A DNA stretch of 64,000 nucleotides from the NCBI GenBank assembly GCA_022410635.1, contig JAJVDF010000002.1, forward strand, positions 1,653,486 to 1,717,485, in the 5' to 3' direction. The notes below the pieces were generated by a model. The model worked only from the letters and a program-made list of their open reading frames with translations. It was not told the DNA's origin and did not search any database. Below are positions 1-12,400 of the stretch, one piece after another. This DNA comes from Tretioscincus oriximinensis. Its lineage: Eukaryota > Chordata > Lepidosauria > Squamata > Gymnophthalmidae. A program made the translations under genes and the position numbers. The first letter of the stretch is position 1; every line of letters starts with the position of its first letter.

Positions 1-210
1 ATCAAACTTTCTTTTCATTTCACAGTCTAAAGAGCATTTTTGTTTTCAATCAGNATTCGAATCACCTTTGAAAACATCAGCATCATATGCTGTAAACTGG
101 CAACATAGCACAGGGCTGCTCCTAAATAAAGTGGGTAACTGGTGTCTGTGCTTTTGGGGCAAAAAACCAACCATGATGTCCAAGTTTTGTTTTATTTTTA
201 ACCCTCTTAC
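1..210 (-). other. RCOR1: RCOR1 intron 11, partial
   Basis: Sequence downstream of the exon 11 donor on the minus strand. No repeat or further exon is recognised. The terminal RCOR1 exon (DVRYASAS type) is not here. Confidence 0.8.
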
Positions 211-440
211 CTCATCTTCTTCTTCAGAAATCTTAATGGTATTGTCTGGTGATTTTACAGGTTTCTGGGTATTGGTGACATTACTTTCTTCCTTGCCATG
301 CTCTGCCTCCCATTCTTGTAAGACTTCATCTATGTTAAAACGCCGGCGATAATTTACAAAAAAGTTCTTCACTTGCACTACAGATTTGTTTCCAATCACA
401 TCCGAGATTGCCTGGAAGTCGCGGCCGTATTTCCTGATTG
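211..440 (-). CDS. RCOR1: RCOR1 exon 11 (most of SANT2 and acidic tail)
   Basis: 230 bp. The acceptor is ttttgtAG; two bases complete an Ala codon, followed by 76 codons to a GAG|GTAAGAG donor. The peptide begins [20 protein letters not shown], continues through [15 protein letters not shown], the basic recognition helix of SANT2, and runs into [15 protein letters not shown]. It ends in the less conserved KPVKSPDN…EEEDE tail. SANT2 binds nucleosomal DNA and lets LSD1 act on H3K4 in chromatin. The tail has several changes from the human sequence as I recall it (ESNVTNT in place of ETNGPSN). The open frame continues past the donor into intron, so reading it through would add false residues. The final exon (about a dozen residues, DVRYASAS type) should lie left of base 1. 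Confidence 0.95.
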
Positions 441-3400
441 CTACAAAAGAAAGCAGAAGTTCGAACGTTTTGCTCGCATAATAATGGAAACTCAGAAAAA
501 AATAGGATAGCTTTTATCATTTCACATTTTCATACATTCACTAAAGGGTGCATAAGAACATCAGCGAAACCCTACTGAATTGGGTCATGGCTCATTTAGT
601 CTAGCACTCTGTATCATACAGTGGCCCAGCAACTGGAAGAGTAAAAAAAGAGTCCTTGGGATTTCTGGCAGCATCTGCCTGATCATGTATAACCTTGGAA
701 GGAACCTGATTATGACTAAGAAAGGAGGGCTAACTGCAGGCTAGACTAGAAGACTAAACAAAGTCTCTAAAAATAGTGGCTAAATCCAGACAGAATCTAA
801 AATTAAGGACGACTGTTGTTTTGACAAAAAATGCACGNAAATTGGATTCTTATGCATAAGGCTATTCACCTTATCTGGGGCTTGCTCCCCGCCCAACATC
901 CGTCCCACTGAGGAAAAAAAATGTGAGAGTGAAAACTATGGTAGCTTGTTCAGTTCTGGATATTTCATGGTGCTGAAAGCACTGCAGGAGCAAGTAATAG
1001 ATAAAATCAAGGTTCAAACTGGTCCAGCAATTTTGTCCTGGCATCTGGCAGGGAAGATGAGAGGCAGTTTTGGGATCTAAACAATATCCTGCATTTTCCT
1101 CTTGCCATCTGGAGATAGTTAACATCCTATACTCCTGTGCTTCTGCCAATAAAATATATAACTATGGATCTATCTATGCACTCATTTAGAGTCTGTATTC
1201 AGTATACCTTTGTAGGAAGTGGGACACAAATAACAAACTTAAATGGGCAGGCAACTTCCTAGACATGTGTATTTTGCAAGAAGAAAGATCACATGAAGAA
1301 ATGTCAAGCAGAAGTAAACAATAATTGGAAAAACCCAATGTCATTGTCATGTCTTCTAATGTAACCATTTAACAATTTTTGGCCAATGCAAGACTATAAA
1401 GGGATTGATATGAATATGTGTAACAATCCTAAAATTGTCCCAGATTTTTATCTGCATCTGGAGACAATATAGAAAATGATAAAATAATCTCCTCCAAGGG
1501 ATCAAAGTTTTATAATCCAGAATGGAAAACTCTTCTCAATAGCTGCTCAAAATTCTGCAACTGTTTCTGCTATGATTTCATTGGTGCCAGCCAGAAGTGT
1601 GTCATTTCCTGATTTTTTCCTAGAAATGCCTGCATAATTATCGTGTTTCCCCAAAATAAGACAGGGTCTTATATTGATTTTTGCTCCAAAAATGTATTAG
1701 GGGCTTATTTTCAGGGGATGTCTTATTTTCCATGAACAACAATCTACATTTATTCTTGAACAAAACAAAAAATCAAAATCTTTATTATTTTTTCTTACTG
1801 CTTTTCTCTCTTTCCCTGCCTCTCACCCAGTGCTTCTCCCCTTTTCCCTCTGTCTCCCCCTCCCTTCACCCTCCCACTACTTTATTCTCCTTCCTCTCTT
1901 TTTGTTTTGACTTGTAAAGTTGCCTGGACACAATCGAAATTGACTTTTTACTTATTTGTTTGTTTGTTTATGTATTTTTATACCACCATATAAAAACAGA
2001 ATTCACATGCTAAAAAACAATAGTACCATAAGGAAGATACAGATGTTTTCTCAGCCAAAGGCCAAATTAAAGAGGTATGTCTTTAGTGAGCTCATGAATG
2101 AACACAATGATGGTGAGTGACACACCTCCAGGAGAAGACTGTACTGACAGCTATGAGTTGTAACTAGGGCTTATTTTTGGAATACGACTTATATTTCAAA
2201 CAGAAATCCTTAAAAATCATGGTAGGGGTTATTTCCAGGGAAACACAGTAGTCATATTAATTCTCTGCAGGAATTGCACTGCAAGCCTACAAATAAAGAT
2301 GTGGAATAAGAGCTCACCAAGGGCAAAAAACATACTTAAATGGAACAATATTATTTTGGCCATTTNGTACTATGTGGTCTAAAGCATTCCATATGGCAAA
2401 ACAGGGGGTGGAGATGGGAAAGGTCACCAGAACTATCACAAACTTACTAATGGAGAAGATTCAAACCCAACACCTATAAGTTCAACCATTGTGGGTAATG
2501 AACAACGGTTAGGAGAGTTCAAAATTTAGCAGCATCTATGCAGTTTTCAACCGACAAAAGGAAAAATTCCATCAGTCCTACCTTGTACAGCAAGAAGTTG
2601 TTCGTCGGTGGTCCAGCGTGCATTAAATTTCATTGTAACCTAAGTGTCACAAAAAATAAAAGGAGTCATCTACTCAAGTAACAAATCTGCTTTCAACCCC
2701 CAGCCTGACAAGTGTATACAAATGAAATAACAAAGCAATTACTTGAGCTGAAAGGCCAAAAGAGTAATTTGTTAAAAAAAAAGACTGCATTATTATTCTC
2801 AGCAGTAAAAAATAAATACATCTCTTTAGTTAAATAGCGGGCACAATTTGTTATTCCGACGCCACTGAATGACAGCTAGAAAGATGAATAGGACAGCCAG
2901 GTGATCTAAAAGGGAGGCTTGGATGAAGAAAGTTTTTATTTTCTCATTACCAGTACTAAAAGAATCCAAATCCAGTCACATTTAACACAGTTGTATCCCT
3001 GGCCTGATGTTTCTAGGGAAAGCTGGCAAGGTAGAAGGAATTGTTTCTGCAGCTGGGATTCAGAAGTGATGGGAAAGCTTCACCAATTGATCTCAGTTAC
3101 AGGGAAACATAGAAATCTGGGGGTTCTAATAATTAATTATAATGCTTATATCCTGCCCTATACACGAAGGGCTCAGGGTGGTTAGCAATAAAATCAATAC
3201 AAAATTAACGTTTTTAAATAGTGCCTGAAAGTGGGAAAGGGAACAGTTTTTTTTTCAACCAAAGATAAGGAGAAAGAGGTACATCTTCAAGGATTTTCTG
3301 AATGAATACAGTGATGNTGACTGATGTAAATTAACAGAGAACTATTCCATAGCCTGGGAGCTACCACAGAGAAGGCCTTGCCCCAGATCCCCACTCTCCT

Positions 3401-6400
3401 CACTGCTGGGAAGATTGATATAAACAGGAGGGCCTCCTCTTTTGAACACCTGCAGTCTTATTTAGACACAGAATAGTTATGCACCTTAGCAGGTAAAAAA
3501 AGCTTGGGAAGATCCCTATCCTTCACCCTTCACCTTGATGACAAGAAGGTAATGGAACACTCATTGCCAAGGATGACAATGGAGTTATGGGAGCAAGAGT
3601 TCAGATGTGTTTCTCTGGAATTAGCATTCTATAAAACAAATAGGTTTGACGGTAACCATCAGAGCACATGTTTTTTGCAAAGATTTTTCTGTAATTGATG
3701 GCATGAACCTGGGAGGCAAGGTCAATATATCATTATTTTGGAATTACAAATGCAAAGTGCAGAAACAGAGGTTTTCCCAGAAGCCATTCGCCGAATTCCT
3801 TGCTAGAGAGATGTTTTGAATGACTGCATCTCAGTTCACAGTTGTCTTGCTTAAGGAAGTTTTGCATCTGTTTTATTTTAGAATACAAAGTGGATTGTGC
3901 TGGGATGGAAAGATATTGATATTTTGTTTCACTATATAGTGGAACAATTTAAGTTTGATGTGACAAATCAGCAACACCTATTATACACAGGAATGGTCCA
4001 TAACCTGGATTGGGAACCAAAAATGTTTTCCTTACCGAGTGATGTAAATAATATTGTTTTAAAGAAATATGCTGATGAAAGGTGAAAAACATTAAGGGCC
4101 TTATTATGATACAAACTCATTTCTGGATTATTTGTGACCCAATCCATCCTCTTGTTGCCTGGGGGAGAAGGAGGAAAGATCCATGCAGTTGTATAGTTTT
4201 TCATCTGGGAGATCAGGTTTTGAAGCCCTGTGTTGGACGTGGGGAGGGGTGAGCACCTTCCACTAGCCTGCAGCTCTAGCTAACTCAGCTATTTGAAAGA
4301 AAATGCAAATTTTGTAATCTGCATTTCATTTAGACAAATGAGTACTATCATTAAGCTGGTGGGGAAGATAGAATAAAATGTAAGCCTTCGGGCAAAAGTT
4401 AACCCTGTAAGCCGTTCTGGAAAAGAGCGGNGTATAAAAATTTGATTCCTCTTTTTATTGGAAATGAATCTAATGTTGTACAAACTAGACTGTGTTGAAG
4501 AAAGAGACTTGATTAAACAAAATTAAAAACACATTAGAAGTGTAAACATTTGATGTAATAAATAGCTTTAAACCATCAAATGGCATGCAGAAAAGAATAC
4601 TTAGATTTGATGCCCAAATGATGCTAGAGTAATAGAATCATAGAGTTGGAAGTGACCTCCAGGCTCTTCAAGTCCAACCCCCTAGTCAATGCAGGACTCC
4701 TTAAACCATCCCAGACAGATGGCTGTCCAACCTCTGTTTTAAGACTTCCAGTAAAGGAGAACTCATCACCTCCTGTGGAAATCTATTTCTCTGGTTGGTC
4801 ACAGTTATTGTCATAAAGTTTTTTCCAATATCTAAACTAATATCTACTTTGACTCTATGGCAGCCTTCCAGATTTTTGAACAAAGCTATCATGTCTCTTC
4901 TTTCTGGACATTCAGAGCACCATATTTAGACAAAGAACCCACCCTTTATTGCTGTGCATGCCTGTAATTACACAATCAACTACAAGGGTGGGATCTTCAC
5001 CAGCTCCGACCAGCAGATTAAAGCTGTGCCAGATAAGTGGAGCTGGGTGGGATGGGTCAGATTGGGGGGACCGTATCTAGCACTTGCCCCAGGTGATGCG
5101 ATGTGCCATTATGCCCCTCATAGCCATGTTAATCTGAGTCCAAAAACCTAGCAAGATGGATTTGTAGCTATTTAGACATTTAACAAGAAAAAGGTAGATG
5201 GCTTGACCTTGTCTTTAGAAAACATATCACCTGCTTTTTTCTTGTTAGTCTCTGAACTGCTACAAGACCCCATTACTAGTTAATCAATGTCCTTTTTTAA
5301 ATTGAGGCGCCTAGAATTGAAGAAATTGGAGAAATATATAAAGAATTCTCAATTTCAGTGAATTCTGGAGAAGCATTCACTTAATGGATTTCTCTTTGTA
5401 TTAATTTTCCCTTCAAACTGATTTTCATTTTTTGGTCCTATTTATATGCCTAATATGTAAACAAACATAGTTAGACTAATTTTGACCCAGTCCTAACACA
5501 ATCGCATACATACTTAGCCCCATGAGTCGATGTGCTGTGCACACAAGTGGGTGAGATGTGTTTGCTGCCTTTAAAAAAATAATAATGAAATACACAAATG
5601 AATTTTTCTTTTTTCACTTTCCTAGTCTTAGTTATCAGCTGTATTTCATGAGGAAATATTAACCAAAAACAAGAATGACTATTTATCAAATCGTATGTAT
5701 AAACTTTTGTCTCCCCACAAACCAAAATCAGCATATAAATGAGAGGAAATAGTTTGCTGCATTGCACCCAGCCAGGTTTCACGTTTAAGCAGGTTTCTAT
5801 GAAATGTTCTATTTCACTTTTCCTTTACTACAGTATCCTAAGAAAATGAGTCTCCAGGTGTGATTATAAAGCCAGTCTCCTGCTGACATGTCAGGTTGTA
5901 AGGGAAATAAATGTGAATACGCAAGCACATGTAGAAATACATACCTCTGGTACTCTACACTGCTCGATTCCTCCTTCAAGTTTCTCTTTCAGTGCACTGT
6001 TGGTTTGCTTGATATTTTGAATCTGCAAACAAAAAGTTCCCCTGTCAACACCGAATTCCTCGTTAAAAAAAACATCTTTAATGTGACATCTTTAATGTTC
6101 TGCAAGATTTTCTTTCATCTCCACCATTCCCTCCTCATGCCACTGCACGTTCTCTCCAGAGTCACATCACCTCAGAGAAGAAATGGGAATTTTAATTTAA
6201 ATGCAAAGCTGCAGAAGAACTAAAAGGAAAGACCTCTTAAAAACAAAATCAAAAGAATTTTGACTGAACCGTATAGGTCAGGAGGATTCCTAAGGCATAA
6301 GGGCTCTGTGGGGAGTTACTATAGGAATATGTTGCCCTTTGACTCTGATAGAATGTTTGCCCTTAAAGACCTTTATGGGGAATTAACTAACAGTTTAGCA

Positions 6401-9400
6401 GAGACAGTTAAAAGCCTTCAGTACTTGCCTGGTGCATCTTCTCTGCCTGTCAAAGAACAACACACAGCAAGAGAAAATAACCCTGTATTTTAAGCTTAAA
6501 AATAGATCAAAGATCTTGGAAACCCTGTCTTGAAGTCCTACTGAGACTGTCATTTTCAGAATACTACAGGAAACTGTAGATATCCTGGAATCAAATATGA
6601 GACGGTTGGGGGGGGGATCACATGGATGACAAAGAAACAAGAAGTTCTATATTTCGTTCATCTCTTATCTTTCTTTGCCCCTGGTGATATTGAGTAATCC
6701 AATTAGTGTCGCAACCAATAGAAGAAGAGCATTTCTTGCATATATAGCTAATAGATTCCAACTTCAATCTATACAGTCAATGACACAAGGATTTGGGGAG
6801 CTAAAAAACCCCAATTTTTTAGAGCTAAAGAATCACCCAGTTTCAAACTAGGACCAATTTATACCCCTCCCAATACAGCTAAATTAAAGTGTTAAACTGA
6901 GATGAAATCCTAATAAGACAGGGAGCATGAAAGAAGGAAGTTCATAAATCTGCCTTGTGTTCAAAATGATACTTTTTATCAGACATGGTGGTCCTAAGCG
7001 GAAGGTAAGAATGTTGATCTGATAATCATAATATTGTATCAAGAACTTGTAAAATAGCGCCTTCTTAGAACGTCCCTATCCTCTGCACCTCTGATATAGG
7101 AAGAACAATAAGAAAGTCCTATGTCCTTGAGATCTTAATATATGGACAGGTCTGTATGTAAGAAGGCACTCAGATAACCAGGGTCCAAGCCACATTTGGT
7201 TTCCAGTTCTTTCCAGACATTCCTAAGACTCCCCAAAACTTATACAGTATAGATTTTGTTGGAGCTTTGGAAATAATACCATTAAGTTCATTAGTTGCTG
7301 CCTTTATTTCACATAGTCTTAGTAGAAACTCCAGAAAGAAGGCCTATGGCACTTGGAAATTAACAGAAGAAAGGTAGGTGGCAGGAGCCTTTGTAGAAAT
7401 GTCAACTTCAGACGCACCTGAAGAAATAGACATGTCTAACAAAGCTCATGCCACCTACTTTTCTTCTGTTAGTCTCCAAGTCTACAGGCCCCCTTGCTGG
7501 ACTCATTCACATCTGTTAACCATAAGTCTTCCTGGGTGGTCACAAACCATTTACTCCCATTCTCAGCCTAAAGAGCAAAAACCCTATACATCTATTTGAG
7601 TTTCTGTTTAGCATGTATATAAGCCACAGGATGTCCTTAACTTCTCACATGATACTAGGAGCCCTTAAATCCTTACCAACCCCTCAAATGTGAAAAGCAG
7701 AATTCAGCCAGAATGGCTCCACCTCCTTTCAGCATTAATACATATTCAGAAAGGGCACCCAACAGTTTATTACTTCTATAAGGCAAGATTCTGCCATTGC
7801 TTTTAAATAACATGAGTGATAAATGTTTGGTTAAAGTTCTAAAAAGCTAATGACTCGCATTGAAAGACCAACTTACACAGTAAGGAAGGTTGGCACATGC
7901 TAAGTATCAACTTATAAAGCGATCTATGCTACTGAAATTTAAGAAGCTGAGAAATTTCTTTGTCTAAAGTGAGTAATATCTCACTTAACCCCGAGTGCAG
8001 ACACTGAACAAATAATCTCATCCACTGCCTGGGAAGACAAGCCAATTTCCATCCTGGTTCTTTGCTCAATCAAGTTAAAAATAGTAGAAGTTTCTATATG
8101 GAGAGCAGAAGCAGCTCCTACAATTCAAGAGGAGAAACGACGAGGAGAACTCAGTATTAGCTGGAGATGAGGCTAAAGTGCACGGAACGTCCCTAGCACA
8201 ATGAAAGCCATGCTTGATTGATTAACAATGATGACTTGTTGAAAATGTAATAGGTTGGTCAGTAGAAAAAATGTTACTGCGCTGGAGGGCTATGGCATGA
8301 ATAGCTGTGATTTATAGAAGCCAGTCGTACCATCTCCGCAGTACCTTGCTGCACTGTAAATAGAAAGCCAAGCTGAAATAATTCTGTACAGAAACATGCT
8401 ATTCCTCTGACAGCTTGTTAATCAAGTCTCATCCCAATGCAAAACATTTCGTCCAAGCTATAAATCCTCCAGGGAACCACAAATCAGCTCGGTGGCAGCT
8501 CCTTTTTGGAATATGTATTGGATGATTAAAAATAAGCCTCGCTTTGTCGCCAGCAAAATGATCAAACCTGACGTTTGATGGAGACCAGTTCCATATCCAG
8601 TTGCCTCAGCAAGGTTGTAGCCGCTGTTGCGTTGGCNGAAACGGCTTCCACGTCTTCTTGAGAAAGGAACATTCCTTTGGGAGGTTTTCTTTTGGCTCTG
8701 TTCTTGGCAGCCTGTGTACTGTGCTTTTCCTTCTTGACCTGAGGCACGGCTTCTGCTGGAGGCACCTGGAAAGCAGGAATCTACCATACATAAGTCTGAA
8801 CTTTGCATTTATACCTACAGCTACCAACTTCTGTAAGTGCCAAGAGTTGGGAAAGAAAACAAGCCCACATTATAATTATACTAACAATATATGGGATAGA
8901 AATCAATAAATAAGTACAGTAAGTTGCTCCATGCACAGACACCAACATGCATGAGACAGTTCTCTGCAATAAGCTACAAACTTGTTGTAATTCCCTATTT
9001 TTAAACAGGGAGGCTTGAAAATTAAAAGAGGAGTTCGTTTTTTTACCCTGCTTTTCTCAACTCGAGGGAAATCAAAGCAGCTTATGTAACCTTTCTGTTC
9101 TTCTCTTCAGAACAGACACCTAGTAAAGTAGTGAAGTAGCCTTCTGGACAAACAACTAGCAAGATGTGAACACACAGTTTGCCCTGCTAACAATCTTCTA
9201 GCAGATGGTCTTGGGAAATAAACCACCTCCTACTGCTTATCACTGCTAATAACCATTGAGAGCTACAGCAAGACCAATACGAACAATGCTCACCATAAGA
9301 AAAAAACTTGCCAACTAACAATAAACACTAAATTGGTATAATTGTATGTTGTACATTCTATACATCGTTATATGCAGTTCTTATACATACAAGAGTACTG

Positions 9401-12400
9401 GAGATTCATATATTTGTAAGTTAAACATTCACAATCTTCAATATCTACAACCATTACAAAAAATAAAGGCTCACAGTCACTATAATCTTATAATCTGTTC
9501 TCGAAATATGTGAAAGGAAAACAAGAGAAAAAGAGAGAGGGGCAATCCTATTTCCAGATAAATAAAAAAGGATTTTGCTCACGGGCTTCTTCTGGTTCTT
9601 TGTTCAGTATTCTCAATAAGACAGAAATTCAACTTATATATTAAAATTCATGGATCCCNGAGACCGGACAGAATAATGATCCAAACTGTAATTGAGAGGC
9701 CAGACGAAACCACACCACACCTCCTGGTAGTCAAATTTTAAATTTTAACAACTACATATTTTTGTAGGCACCTGATGCAGTAGGTTTAATCTACAAAAGT
9801 TCATGCTACCAACTTCCCTTGGTCAACAACCCCTTTGTTGGTCTCTAAGATGCTTATCCAGTCTAACATAGCTAATTCTACCTACACTTTGAGACATTTA
9901 TCCCCTTTTTGATACTTTCTGTCTCTTCTTCTGGGATTTGGTTTAAAGGACAACCCCCTAGTGTCAGCAATCGTCTGTGACAGATGCCTCCCTATTAATA
10001 AGAGACATGCCTCTAGTGTTCCATCCTCACTACACAGAGTTTCAGACCCTATCAATGCTGAAGANTAAATTGGAGATCTGCAGAAGACATTTGTTAAAAT
10101 GGTTCTTCCCAGTGGTCCAAATTCTGCCCACTAGGTGAGCATTTCACAACTGATTTATGAAGGAGGTGCTCCAGTAGTAGAAGCAGTTAGAAGAAGTAAT
10201 CCTACACCAAACTAAACATCACCTGAGTCAACAATGAACCGAAGAGTGTTACAGGAATCTGGATCTTTAACTGAGGACTAAAAACTGCAGAACTATCAGA
10301 AGGATAAACCAAATTTTATAAGGCCAGAGCATTAGTCTACTTTAATTCTGAATCAGAAATAAAGGGGGAATGTGTGGGTTGTTGAATAAGAAAGAAGGCG
10401 TAAAAAAGTTTAAGTTTGATGTGTAATTTCCTGCATGTCAGTCAGAGGGGAAGAACCAGAAACTAATTTAAGACAAAACATGAGGGGTCAGATGATCACA
10501 GGCTGATCCTTAAAACTCATTCATAGTTATACAGAAAACCACCAAATACAAGATTTTTTTTTTTGCATAACTGTGAAATTTGCCTTGAAAAATTTAGGGA
10601 CAAGCTATGGAATAGAAAGAAAGAAAGAGCTGCAAACATATTAAAATGTTTCTTTGTAAAAATATTGAAACAATGTCCCAGGTTTCTATTCTGATGTTAC
10701 ATCAGAATAGAAACCTGGGACATTGTTTCAACCGTTTTTACAAAGAAACATTTGAATATGTTTGCAGCTCTTTCTTTCTTTCTTAGGGATAGCACAATGT
10801 AATACATTCTTCAAAAATATTTGCAATGCTCACCCTTACTTTGATTTTGACCCTTATATGGAAACTCTTATGCATGCAGTTAATTTCTAATTCTGAAGAA
10901 AATACCAATTCTAAAGCTTCTAATGCAACAAATTATACTGTTAAAAGGCTAGCTGCCAATCTCCGCAAGTGAGAACGTTATATGAACCCAAAGTCAAACC
11001 AACAGTATTACTCTAGAGTAAACAAAATGACTGAGAATGGTATAAAAAACTGTTCAGATTTGCCTACGCCTCGGATACACGATCACATCTCTGAAAGTCT
11101 TTGGCCAAGTTCTCACGAGGAGGAAGTACGGGAACAGAAAGCAGCGAAGTGGAATACGGATCCCCTTCAATGTTTTTTGCCGTCTTCAGTCCCGTCTTAG
11201 TGCCAACTAGTCACACATACTGCAGTGAGCTGCAAAGGAGCTGGAGGCCCAATCCTTGGGGGTCTTCTGAGAAAGGCAGAAGACCCCCAAAGGCTGCAGC
11301 CCAGGGCAGCAGATATCCTGCCTTTCCCCTCACCACTTTTTTTTTATCTGCTTAGATCTCCTGCTGCCCTAGAGTCCAGCCTTCAGGGGTTCTTCTACCT
11401 TACCCAGAAGATCCAGAAAGACCGGACCTCCAGCTGTTCAGTCCCAAGTTCCCATGGGAGCTCACAACGCAAATTGCGTTAAGCTGCATGCGCGATGGTT
11501 TTCTGAACTCCACTCAGAAAACTCACTGCTGTGTAGATTGAGTATGGCTAGTGAGTTTTCCACATGGATTATATAGAAAACGCATGCAGCCAGTTTGGAT
11601 TCAAACGGTTTTGGGTCACATTTTTTCCTCTCATGAAAACTTGACCTTTGAAAGTTTAACAGTTCCTCCAGTGTTCTAGGTTAGATTCCACCAAAAACAA
11701 ACGGATGCATACCAGCAGGGATCCGGAGACTTCAGTTTGTATTAAGAGGGTCTATGCAGAAAGGCCCTTAAATCATGACATCCAGTCTCATTTCTTCCTG
11801 GTAAATAGAGGTACAGTAATTGGAAGCCAAATCAGATTTGATTTCTGGGCTCCAAAGGCTACAGGAAACAATTTGCAGCTATAAAGTTAACAGATGCTTG
11901 AGCCTTGGGAGGAAAATTATGGCAAACCTGAACAGTACTTTGAAAAGCAGAGATATTACCTTTTTGACAAAGATACATAAACTTATGGTTTTTCCATGTA
12001 TCTCAGAATTATAAACATGGAGCTGTAACATTTTACCCATGTAGCTTAGATTTTTGCTAAGAAACCAACACAATTTATTAAACTGGACTGAGGCTGGCAG
12101 GCAAACAGGACGACTCCTGGAATTTGCCAGAAAAACTCAACTGAGCATGAATATACAGCGGGGGTTACCTTTTTGCCAGCAATGTCCTCTGGCCCAAGGA
12201 ACATAAGAAGAATGAAACACATCTGTATCTCAGTAGCAAAGAGATGAGATGATAAAGGAATTTCAAGAATTACATGGGAAGGGATAAAAAACAANAAGAA
12301 AANAGAAGAGAATCCATTTTTGTTAGCCTGCTTCAAGAAAAGCAGCCATGACATGACCATTGCACGTGGAGATTTTTCTGACATTTCTACTATTGCCATA

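Larger units (their letters stand above)
1641..2248. mobile_element. Mariner/Tc1-like non-autonomous element with nested L2 tail
   Basis: The ends are imperfect inverted repeats: left TCGTGTTTCCCCAAAATAAG, right complement CTGTGTTTCCCTGGAAATAA. A TA dinucleotide flanks each end (1639-1640 and 2249-2250), as expected for Tc1/mariner. The internal halves share the AGGGCTTATTTT motif. No transposase frame survives. About 1949-2160 is an L2-like LINE 3' segment inserted later, and a pyrimidine-rich stretch occupies 1795-1905. Confidence 0.6.
441..2581 (-). other. RCOR1: RCOR1 intron 10
   Basis: The intron between exons 10 and 11. 441-1640 shows nothing I recognise apart from low-complexity runs. 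1641-2248 is a mariner-like element with an L2-like insertion. The remainder up to the acceptor at 2640-2641 is unremarkable. Confidence 0.85.
2640..5944 (-). other. RCOR1: RCOR1 intron 9
   Basis: Contains an L2-like fragment (3128-3480), a SINE-B copy (4195-4458), a CR1 3' end (4631-4920) and a decayed snapback element (5160-5276). The rest, notably 3500-4190 and 5280-5944, shows nothing I recognise. Confidence 0.85.

Noticed and set aside
5888..6223. Plus-strand open frame of 111 codons
   Set aside because: It is the antisense shadow of RCOR1 exon 9 plus flanking intron.
8601..8909. Plus-strand frame of about 100 codons
   Set aside because: Antisense shadow of RCOR1 exon 8, whose identity and splice sites are clear.
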